Positions 1 through 5,716 of a stretch of DNA of 5,716 nt are shown one piece after another. The notes beneath the pieces are model-generated. The model saw only the letters and a list, made by a program, of their open reading frames with translations, had not been told where the DNA came from and searched no databases. The DNA lies in NCBI GenBank assembly GCA_031418215.1, contig JANOXC010000106.1:1-5716 (forward strand), written 5' to 3'. A program made the translations under genes and the position numbers. How positions within the stretch are numbered: the stretch's first letter is position 1; every line of letters begins with the position of its first letter. This stretch comes from JANOXC01 sp031418215 (GTDB lineage Bacteria > Bacteroidota > Bacteroidia > AKYH767-A > OLB10).

Positions 1-129
1 CCGGAAAATACGGTTCTCCAAAAACATCCCGGTGCGCATTACATCCGGAACATGAACTTCCTGCATCCATTTCAGCCACTCTGCAGCAACACTATTATCA
101 ATGTTGACAGTTACATTATATATAATCAT
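1..129 (-). CDS. DUF4286 family protein, N-terminal 43 residues (cut by window edge)
   Basis: This reading frame starts at the ATG at 129-127 and stays open to the left edge, giving 43 residues and no stop. The protein begins MIIYNVTVNID and continues with EWLKWMQEVHVPDVM and TGMF. I recognise this as the start of DUF4286, a small (about 100-residue) cytoplasmic family widespread in Bacteroidota. The family has no established biochemical function as far as I know, and its short alpha/beta fold resembles ferredoxin-like dimeric barrels (inference). There is no signal peptide. It lies 72 bp downstream of the TPR gene in the same direction, so it may be the third gene of a serS operon. In related genomes, from memory, a DUF4286 gene often sits near a TPR gene and the 16S rRNA methyltransferase gene rsmA; rsmA would then lie just outside the window. 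No Shine-Dalgarno sequence precedes the ATG. Confidence 0.85.
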   Translation of the reverse strand, partial: MIIYNVTVNIDNSVAAEWLKWMQEVHVPDVMRTGMFLENRIFR

Positions 130-201
130 AAAAATAAATGATTTTTTAAGCTTACTGAATTACTAAGTACTAATTATAAATTTTTCAGAAATATATCCTA
201 A
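130..201. other. Intergenic spacer between the TPR gene and the DUF4286 gene
   Basis: These 72 bp are very A+T-rich and hold no ORF. I found no G+C-rich hairpin followed by a T tract on the minus strand, so there is no visible terminator separating the two genes. On the minus strand TATATTTC (195 to 188) differs by one base from the Bacteroidota -7 consensus TAnnTTTG, but no TTG box lies at a suitable distance upstream. Read-through from the TPR gene is the simplest reading, and a weak internal promoter cannot be excluded. Confidence 0.5.
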
Positions 202-2019
202 TCAATTGAGTTTATCGCCCCTCAAGGATCGGAACCGTTTACGCGCCTCCACTACATAAAGGCTACCAGGGTATTTTGTAAGTAGTGTTTCATACAACTC
301 CTTTGCCTTTTCCTTGTTATGGAGATTATTTTCATAAATGTCGGCTTCATTATAAAGGGCATCATCAGCTAAAATATCTTCACCATATTTTTCAACGATA
401 TCTGCAAAAAAAGGCAAGGCTTTTTCGTATTGGCCTGTCTTTTTATATATCAACCCTTTTTTATACCATGCTTCATCTGTAAGCATATGATTGGGAAAAT
501 CATGTAACAATGTATCAATGGTCAACAATGCAAAGGAATCTTTGTTCTGATAAGAGAGTAATTCTGCTCTCGAAAAAATAAGTAAAGTAGTAGTATTGGT
601 GTCAAGATTTGTATTGTCCATAATCAGTAATGAAAGTGAAATGGCATCATTGGAAGTCAGCTGTGATGTAGCTGCTTTTAACACATTCAATTGCTCACGG
701 GCCCAGTCAAACTCACCTATATAATAAGAAAGTCTCGCATTTCTGAACTTAGCATCACGGCCTAAAGCATCATTTTTAAAATCCTTATCAACCTGACCGT
801 ATAATAATGCTGCTTCCCATACTTCACCTGTAAAAACATAGATGTCGCCCAACTCCAACTTACATTCTGCTTTAAAGGAAGGATCAATTTGTGGAATGTC
901 GATGGCCTCCAGTAACAAATCAATAGCATCATCCGATTTATGCAGGTAAAATGCTTTTAAATGCGCATATCCCCTGATTAGCGGTGAAGTAGCGCTAGTC
1001 CTTCCTATTTCATTTAAGGTCTTTTCATAATCCTGTTCGAGCTTTGTTAAATCAGCCTGTGTATAATTGCCTCCTGAAGTTATTTTGGCATTAATAGAAT
1101 TAATCAACTCCATTTTTGCAGTTATATATAATGGAGAAGTGGGTCCTTTTTCTACTACATATTGATAGCATTTCTCAGCTGCTGAATAATCTTCATTATT
1201 CTGGCATAACTTCCCCAATGACAATACTCTTTCACCAGTCTCATTCAAACGTTTATCAATCCCACGCGCCTGTATAAATGCTGATTCAAAATCCTTCTCT
1301 TGAATAAACAACCAATACAACAACTCACTGTATTCAATTTCATCAGGATTTTTCTGAATCCTCCTTAGCAAAGAAGTGCGCAGCAATTCAGAAAGATTAC
1401 CTGAAAGATCGTTGCTCAACTTATTTTGTAAAATAGTTTGCACATTTCCAAGATATCCACCACTAAACAAAATCATGTCAAGATATTCATTAATCATCTC
1501 TGTTGATTTTCCCTGCTGTGCATAAACATCTGCGAGTTCAAAACCAAAAGGATAAACCCCTTTTAATATTTTTCGTCCTTGAAGAAGTACTTGCAAAGCC
1601 ATATCAAAATCTAGCTTTTGTGAATAAGCATTTGCCAACATGTTCACCTGATTGACATCAGCCGGCAAGTTTTTAATTAAATCATTTGTTATTTTTTTCG
1701 ACTTATCGGGTTGATTAGTGATGTCATAAAGTGATGCAAGGTCGACCTTAACAGTAAGATCATTTGGAAATTTCTTTATTTGACGCTTGATCAGTTTTTC
1801 CGATTTATCATAGTCCTTGATTGCCAATAAACATTTCAAATAAGGCGGATAAGCTGTGAACGGATCCTGAGCATAATATTTATCAAAGTAAACAGCTGCT
1901 TTGGCAAAATCACCGGATCCGAAATACTGATTAGCCAGCTCCACATCTGTTTGTCCCTTCTGCGCCATCATTGGCAATGCAGCGATAACAAACAATAATA
2001 AAATAACATTTTTTTTCAC
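202..2019 (-). CDS. Secreted tetratricopeptide-repeat protein, 605 aa
   Basis: The protein starts with a classic signal peptide: KK at residues 2-3, a hydrophobic core at about 4-16, and a likely cleavage near the MMAQ at 17-20. It is therefore predicted to be exported to the periplasm or outer membrane; there is no lipobox cysteine. The mature part is almost entirely helical TPR-like repeats. Clear ones are at about 26-52 (LANQYFGSGDFAKAAVYF), 88-116, 125-151, 386-412 (LELGDIYVFTGEVWEAALLY), 425-447 and, best conserved, 516-543 (AWYKKGLIYKKTGQYEKAL) and 553-583. TPR arrays are protein-binding scaffolds; no catalytic motif is visible. The start is a GTG (2019-2017): the frame has no ATG before the signal peptide, and the peptide fits a start exactly here. 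The gene begins 26 bp after serS and probably shares its transcript. The binding partner is unknown. The last repeats resemble those of BamD/YbgF-like envelope proteins, but I would not assign it to either. Confidence 0.85.
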   Translation of the reverse strand: MKKNVILLLFVIAALPMMAQKGQTDVELANQYFGSGDFAKAAVYFDKYYAQDPFTAYPPYLKCLLAIKDYDKSEKLIKRQIKKFPNDLTVKVDLASLYDITNQPDKSKKITNDLIKNLPADVNQVNMLANAYSQKLDFDMALQVLLQGRKILKGVYPFGFELADVYAQQGKSTEMINEYLDMILFSGGYLGNVQTILQNKLSNDLSGNLSELLRTSLLRRIQKNPDEIEYSELLYWLFIQEKDFESAFIQARGIDKRLNETGERVLSLGKLCQNNEDYSAAEKCYQYVVEKGPTSPLYITAKMELINSINAKITSGGNYTQADLTKLEQDYEKTLNEIGRTSATSPLIRGYAHLKAFYLHKSDDAIDLLLEAIDIPQIDPSFKAECKLELGDIYVFTGEVWEAALLYGQVDKDFKNDALGRDAKFRNARLSYYIGEFDWAREQLNVLKAATSQLTSNDAISLSLLIMDNTNLDTNTTTLLIFSRAELLSYQNKDSFALLTIDTLLHDFPNHMLTDEAWYKKGLIYKKTGQYEKALPFFADIVEKYGEDILADDALYNEADIYENNLHNKEKAKELYETLLTKYPGSLYVVEARKRFRSLRGDKLN

Positions 2020-2045
2020 CTGGTCACTTATATATATTCGACTGA

Positions 2046-3320
2046 CTAATTCATTATTTTAAATCCTGTGTATGGAACCAAGGCACTTGGAATAAGAATT
2101 CCCTCAGGAGTCTGGTTGTTTTCCATCAATGCAGCTACGATACGTGGTAACGCTAATGCACTGCCATTTAGTGTATGAGCAAGTTGTGGTTTGCCATTCC
2201 CTTCCTTAAAACGCAACTTCAGCCTGTTCGCCTGAAATGTTTCGAAATTTGAAACGGAACTTACCTCCAACCACATTTTTTGTGCTGCAGAATAAACTTC
2301 CATATCATAGGTTAAGGCCGACCCGAAACTCATGTCGCCCCCGCATAATTTCAGGATGCGGTAAGGCAGCTCTAATTGAGTTAATAATCCGGCCACATAT
2401 TCCTTCATCTCTTCCAGTGTTGCATAGCTTTTGTCAGGGTGCTGTAACTGCACAATCTCCACTTTATCAAATTGATGCAACCTGTTTAATCCACGCACAT
2501 GTGCACCGTAAGAACCGGCCTCTCTTCTGAAACAAGGAGTATAAGCAGTGTATTTTACAGGAAAATCCTCTGCTTTTACGATCACATCCCTGAAAATGTT
2601 TGTTACAGGTACTTCCGCAGTAGGAATCAAGAATAAATTATCGATTCCAACATGGTACATCTGCCCTTCCTTGTCAGGTAACTGCCCGGTTCCAAACCCC
2701 GATGCTTCATTGATAAGTATAGGAGGCTGCACCTCGAAATAACCTGCCTCGGTGGCTTTATCCAGAAAGAAATTAATCAATGCCCGTTGCAGTTTGGCAC
2801 CTTTGCCTTTATATACCGGAAACCCTGCACCTGCAATTTTATTGCCCAATTCAAAATCAATAGTATCATATTTCTGTGCCAGTTCCCAATGGGGTAATGC
2901 ATCTGCGGCCAATAAAGGAAGAGGCTGGGTAGTCTGGTAAACCACTTCATTGTCTTCAGGGGTTTTTCCTGCCGGAACCTTTTCAGACGGAGCATTGGGT
3001 ATGCGGACTAAGATGTCGGTAAGCTGCTTCGATAGTTCTGTGAGCTGTTCCTCAAGCTTTTTGGATAACTCCTTCAACGCCGAATTCCCATTCTTCAACT
3101 CATCCGCTTCAGCCTTTTTTCCTGACTTATATAAATCACCAATTTGCTTTGCAAGTGCATTTTGCTCGGCCAGCAATGATTCTAACTCCTGTTGGTTTCT
3201 ACGGCGTTCGGTATCGATTGCTAATAATTTGTCGAACAATGGGGTGGCTTCAAAATTTTTAATCCTGAGACGCCTTATTAGCTCTTCTTTTTGTTCTCTG
3301 ATAACTGCAATTTGCAACAT
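2046..3320 (-). CDS. serS: Seryl-tRNA synthetase, 424 aa
   Basis: Cytoplasmic class II aminoacyl-tRNA synthetase that charges tRNA-Ser, and also tRNA-Sec where present, with serine using ATP. The N-terminal part (about residues 30-105) is rich in Lys, Glu, Leu and Gln and forms the antiparallel coiled-coil arm that grips the long variable arm of tRNA-Ser. The catalytic core follows: motif 1 around 164-187; TAEVP (234-238) in the serine pocket; motif 2 from FRREAG (264-269) to RLHQFDKVE (280-288); and motif 3 NGSALALPRI (385-394), which carries the ATP-binding arginine. All key residues look intact and the length matches the bacterial family (about 420-430). I chose the ATG at 3320 because MLQIAVIREQKEELIRRL matches the usual SerRS start. 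The frame stays open upstream to an ATG at 3404, but those 28 hydrophobic residues are not SerRS-like and contain the likely promoter. It is the first gene of the leftward group. Confidence 0.97.
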   Translation of the reverse strand: MLQIAVIREQKEELIRRLRIKNFEATPLFDKLLAIDTERRRNQQELESLLAEQNALAKQIGDLYKSGKKAEADELKNGNSALKELSKKLEEQLTELSKQLTDILVRIPNAPSEKVPAGKTPEDNEVVYQTTQPLPLLAADALPHWELAQKYDTIDFELGNKIAGAGFPVYKGKGAKLQRALINFFLDKATEAGYFEVQPPILINEASGFGTGQLPDKEGQMYHVGIDNLFLIPTAEVPVTNIFRDVIVKAEDFPVKYTAYTPCFRREAGSYGAHVRGLNRLHQFDKVEIVQLQHPDKSYATLEEMKEYVAGLLTQLELPYRILKLCGGDMSFGSALTYDMEVYSAAQKMWLEVSSVSNFETFQANRLKLRFKEGNGKPQLAHTLNGSALALPRIVAALMENNQTPEGILIPSALVPYTGFKIMN

Positions 3321-3424
3321 ATTGATAAAAATTGAGACGACAAATATAACCGAAAGGAATTTGTTAATAAGAGTTATCACTGGCAGAATGCTATACAAAA
3401 GCATTAATTAATTTTATCCCATCA
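3321..3424. promoter_or_regulatory. Divergent intergenic region between serS and the DUF2723 gene
   Basis: These 104 bp separate the two head-to-head start codons, so promoters for both directions should lie here. The serS side has an exact -7 box (3341-3348). On the plus strand I found no exact TAnnTTTG. TAATTTTA at 3409-3416 is one mismatch away but would make the transcript almost leaderless, and the TTTG at 3360-3363 has no -7 box at the proper distance. No strong inverted repeat suggesting an operator is visible. Confidence 0.55.
3341..3348 (-). promoter_or_regulatory. Putative Bacteroidota -7 promoter box for serS
   Basis: Read on the minus strand this is TATATTTG, an exact match to the TAnnTTTG -7 consensus used by the Bacteroidota primary sigma factor. 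It would place the transcription start about 15 nt before the serS ATG at 3320, giving a short leader. A -33 TTTG box is not clear: TTAT about 18 bp upstream is only a weak candidate. The position between the two divergent genes and the exact match support it; the missing -33 box lowers confidence. Confidence 0.5.
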
Positions 3425-5374
3425 ATGATTATGAGAAGAAAAACCATATTATTTTCCCTATCGGTATTGTTGTCTTTTGCAATACCTACATTGATCGTTT
3501 TAAGCAATGTTGGATATTTCCTGGGTTTTGCAGATGCTGCAGAATTTGCTTTGGTTACTAAAATTGCCGGCATTGCGCATCCTCCTGGTTTTCCAGCTTA
3601 TGTTCTAACCGGGAAGGTGTGGTCCAGGTTGATGGAGGGTTTTGGAATACAGCATATCAAAGGAATGATTTGGTTTTCGGTCTTTTGTACAGCAAGTGCC
3701 AGCTTACTGCTTCATCTTACTTTTTGCACCCTGTTGAAATTTAGTTATCCGTCGCTGTCTGATTTCCGTCGTTATACAATATGCTTAATAGCTGCGCTTT
3801 CTTTTGTTACAGGAGTTACAGCCTGGCATTGGTCTGGCAATGTGGAAGTTTATGCTTTCCAGGTTCTCTCATTTGCTATTATGCTTTGTGGCTTGACAAA
3901 CTATAACATTCAAAAAACAACACGTTCATTATACATTGCAGCATTAGGTATTTCATTGGGATTAGCCAATCACCATTTAACAATGATCTTCTTTCTTCCT
4001 TTTGTATTGTTGTTCTTTTATGATGATCTGTTTAGCCAACTGAAAACGCAACCATTGTCGGCAACAAAGAATGCGCAACAAAAAATAAAAAAAAGTGAAG
4101 CCAAAGTAACAACAATAATAACAATAGTTAAATCGCGAAATTTTTTGTTATTAGCGGCTATCACTTCTTTCATTACAACAATTTTTTATGGCTGGATGTT
4201 CGTACGCGCCGGTTCTGATCTTCCTTTTAAATTTGGAAATCCTGATACCCTTTCAAGATTGTTTTATCACCTTTCCGGCGGTGCATGGATTGAAAATACA
4301 TGGGCTGAAGTAAAAGGATTGGCAGGCCTTCGCTTTCCATTTTTTATGAATATCACTTTCGAACAATTTTTGTTCTTCCTTCCATTGTTGGTTATGGGCA
4401 TTGCAACTTGCATTAAGAAGAAATGCTACACAATAATATATATTGCAGCCGGATATTATTTGCTTATGCTGCTTTACCAGCTGCGTATCGACCAAACAGC
4501 AGATACTGATGCCTATATGCTTCCGGCATTTTTTGTGCTCTGTATTTTCATTCCAATTGGAATCGTTACTTTAATTACATTCAATAAAAAGATAATATAT
4601 ATTCTCCCTTTCCTTTTATTAGCACAGCTATTTATCAATTTCCCGAAAACCGACAAAAGAAAATTTAATGTCAATGAAACGCTGATGCGGGAGATTGACC
4701 GTTGCGCACCTCTTAATAGCACCATCTTAATTGCAGACTGGACAACTGTAATTCAATATTACTACCACCGCATCGCTGAAAATTTCAGGCCTGACCTTAT
4801 TGTTCTTAATTATGATTTAAAGTTTACCAATTACAAAATGCTGGAACAGGATTACCCTGCTTTATATAAGGACATTAAACCTGAGTATGATCGATTTGTT
4901 GAACTTTTAGGTCAGGCTCATCCGCAAGAAATATACAATACAGGATGCACACTTGATAATACACAGTTAATGAACTCCTTTCTTACAGTAATTATAAAAA
5001 TACAACAACGATCGATTGAATCGCATACTTCATTTATGTGCGACCCTAAAACATATATTTTCTTACTTCAAAATAATTTGATGAAAAACAATGCCATCGT
5101 TTCAGGAAGTTTGGTTTCTACAACTACTACTAACAAGGGAGAAGCATTTCTGGATTTAGATTATGCATGGCTTCAATCGCCCCTATTGATGAAGGAGCCT
5201 TCAGCGACAGATAAAATGGTGGACCTGGAGGCTGCTTTAGATTTCAATAAAAATTATTTCAAATCATTGGGGAATGATTCCTTGTTCAGAAAAGCCGAGC
5301 AGTCTTATGAACGGATCAAAGAACTGCAAAGAAAAATGAAACGGAATATGCCATTTGTATATCGAAGTCGATGA
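3425..5374 (+). CDS. DUF2723 multispanning membrane protein, candidate protein O-mannosyltransferase-like glycosyltransferase (649 aa)
   Basis: The N-terminal 406 residues are mostly hydrophobic, with about 11 probable membrane helices (roughly 7-28, 79-103, 117-133, 141-158, 168-183, 185-201, 240-262, 310-331, 336-352, 364-386, 389-406); the remaining 240 residues are soluble. DUF2723 hallmarks are present: the first outer loop with D37-A-A-E40-F followed by HPPGFPAY (52-59), EVYAF (141-145), GLANHHLTM (179-187), RAGSDLPFKFGNPDTL (261-276) and DTDAYMLPAF (360-369). In GT-C glycosyltransferases the acidic residues of that loop serve catalysis, using a lipid-linked sugar outside the cytoplasmic membrane. 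The eukaryotic relative TMEM260 is a protein O-mannosyltransferase (from memory, CAZy GT117). Donor and acceptor here are unknown. A Lys/Gln-rich cytoplasmic loop spans about 202-238. It is shorter than the roughly 1000-residue forms I recall from Bacteroidota. The start could also be M3 (3431). Its stop overlaps the next gene by 4 nt. Confidence 0.85.
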   Translation: MIMRRKTILFSLSVLLSFAIPTLIVLSNVGYFLGFADAAEFALVTKIAGIAHPPGFPAYVLTGKVWSRLMEGFGIQHIKGMIWFSVFCTASASLLLHLTFCTLLKFSYPSLSDFRRYTICLIAALSFVTGVTAWHWSGNVEVYAFQVLSFAIMLCGLTNYNIQKTTRSLYIAALGISLGLANHHLTMIFFLPFVLLFFYDDLFSQLKTQPLSATKNAQQKIKKSEAKVTTIITIVKSRNFLLLAAITSFITTIFYGWMFVRAGSDLPFKFGNPDTLSRLFYHLSGGAWIENTWAEVKGLAGLRFPFFMNITFEQFLFFLPLLVMGIATCIKKKCYTIIYIAAGYYLLMLLYQLRIDQTADTDAYMLPAFFVLCIFIPIGIVTLITFNKKIIYILPFLLLAQLFINFPKTDKRKFNVNETLMREIDRCAPLNSTILIADWTTVIQYYYHRIAENFRPDLIVLNYDLKFTNYKMLEQDYPALYKDIKPEYDRFVELLGQAHPQEIYNTGCTLDNTQLMNSFLTVIIKIQQRSIESHTSFMCDPKTYIFLLQNNLMKNNAIVSGSLVSTTTTNKGEAFLDLDYAWLQSPLLMKEPSATDKMVDLEAALDFNKNYFKSLGNDSLFRKAEQSYERIKELQRKMKRNMPFVYRSR

Positions 5375-5716
5375 CCATGCGAATAGTAAAAATATTTTTG
5401 TTACTTATATTACTTTTCATCCTAACCTATATCGCTTTAAATTACAATTTAGTAATTTATGGAATCCGGCAATTGAAGGGACAAATGCATATCATCATGA
5501 ATGCCCGACCGGTAAATGAAATCATCAATGTACAATCCGTCAGCGAGGAAAACATTGCAAAATTATTGCTCATTCAAAAAGTCAGACAGTTCGCGATTGA
5601 TTCCCTTGGCTTGAACAACTCTTCCAATTACACCACATTTTATGATCAGCATAACAAACCTGTTTTATGGGTTCTTACTGCTTGCCCGCCATTTGAATTG
5701 AAACCATATGAATGGC
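5371..5716 (+). CDS. Putative membrane-anchored aminopeptidase (COG4324/PF10023 type), N-terminal 115 residues, cut by window edge
   Basis: The frame opens at ATG 5371, whose ATGA overlaps the stop of the DUF2723 gene, and stays open to the right edge (115 codons). An alternative start is the ATG at 5377 (MRIVKIFLLL). A single hydrophobic segment at about residues 5-24 looks like an uncleaved signal anchor or signal peptide. It is followed by YGIRQLKGQ (30-38), NARPVNEII (44-52), VRQFAIDSLGL (71-81), NYTTFYDQ (86-93) and PVLWVLTACPPF (97-108), then YEW. These fit the start of the predicted aminopeptidase family, whose members run to roughly 350 residues and carry a zinc-binding HExxH motif in the part beyond this window, so catalytic competence cannot be judged. 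The protein probably acts in the periplasm attached to the inner membrane. The 4-nt overlap and lack of a Shine-Dalgarno sequence suggest translational coupling to the DUF2723 gene. Confidence 0.85.
   Translation, partial: MTMRIVKIFLLLILLFILTYIALNYNLVIYGIRQLKGQMHIIMNARPVNEIINVQSVSEENIAKLLLIQKVRQFAIDSLGLNNSSNYTTFYDQHNKPVLWVLTACPPFELKPYEW

Noticed and set aside
151..176. Possible hairpin around TTACTAAGTACTAAT in the TPR-DUF4286 spacer
   Set aside because: Only about four A/T pairs can form before a mismatch, with no G+C stem, so it is not a credible terminator or operator.
188..195. Minus-strand TATATTTC as a promoter for the DUF4286 gene
   Set aside because: It has one mismatch at the conserved G and no TTG box at the expected spacing, which is expected by chance in such A+T-rich sequence.
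2237..2940. Three plus-strand open frames (about 62-97 codons) within serS
   Set aside because: They lie entirely opposite the conserved SerRS catalytic core and have no recognisable protein features.
2950..3411. Plus-strand open frame of 153 codons antisense to the 5' part of serS
   Set aside because: It is Ser/Phe/Cys-rich, as expected for the complement of the Glu/Lys-rich coiled-coil region of serS, matches no family I know and runs across the serS start and promoter.
3409..3416. Plus-strand TAATTTTA as the promoter box of the DUF2723 gene
   Set aside because: The conserved final G is missing and the box ends 8 bp before the ATG, leaving almost no leader.
3391..3573. Minus-strand 60-codon frame over the start of the DUF2723 gene
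   Set aside because: It is antisense to the conserved DAAEF region and crosses the divergent promoter region; it is a shadow of the real gene.

Overview
The window looks like an ordinary chromosomal segment of a Bacteroidota bacterium. The support is the A+T-rich composition, the lack of Shine-Dalgarno sequences before the starts, a TAnnTTTG-type -7 box ahead of serS, and a DUF4286 protein and a DUF2723 membrane protein of kinds typical of that phylum. A finer placement, perhaps near Chitinophagales or Sphingobacteriales, is only a guess.

The layout is two divergent gene groups around a 104-bp intergenic region (3321-3424). Leftward on the minus strand are serS (seryl-tRNA synthetase), then 26 bp downstream a secreted tetratricopeptide-repeat protein with a GTG start, then after 72 bp the first 43 codons of a DUF4286 protein cut by the left edge. 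Rightward on the plus strand are a 649-residue polytopic DUF2723 protein (related to the TMEM260-type O-mannosyltransferase family) and a gene whose ATG overlaps its stop (ATGA). That second gene encodes a membrane-anchored putative aminopeptidase of the COG4324/PF10023 type and is cut by the right edge.

serS is a housekeeping translation gene, and the two genes behind it are probably co-transcribed with it. The plus-strand pair both belong to the cell envelope: a multispanning candidate glycosyltransferase and a membrane-anchored candidate peptidase that appear translationally coupled. Their joint function is unknown. I see no mobile elements, CRISPR arrays, RNA genes or convincing terminators. 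No stretch longer than about 105 bp lacks a gene. No clear new system is visible; the DUF2723-aminopeptidase pair is the part most worth following up.
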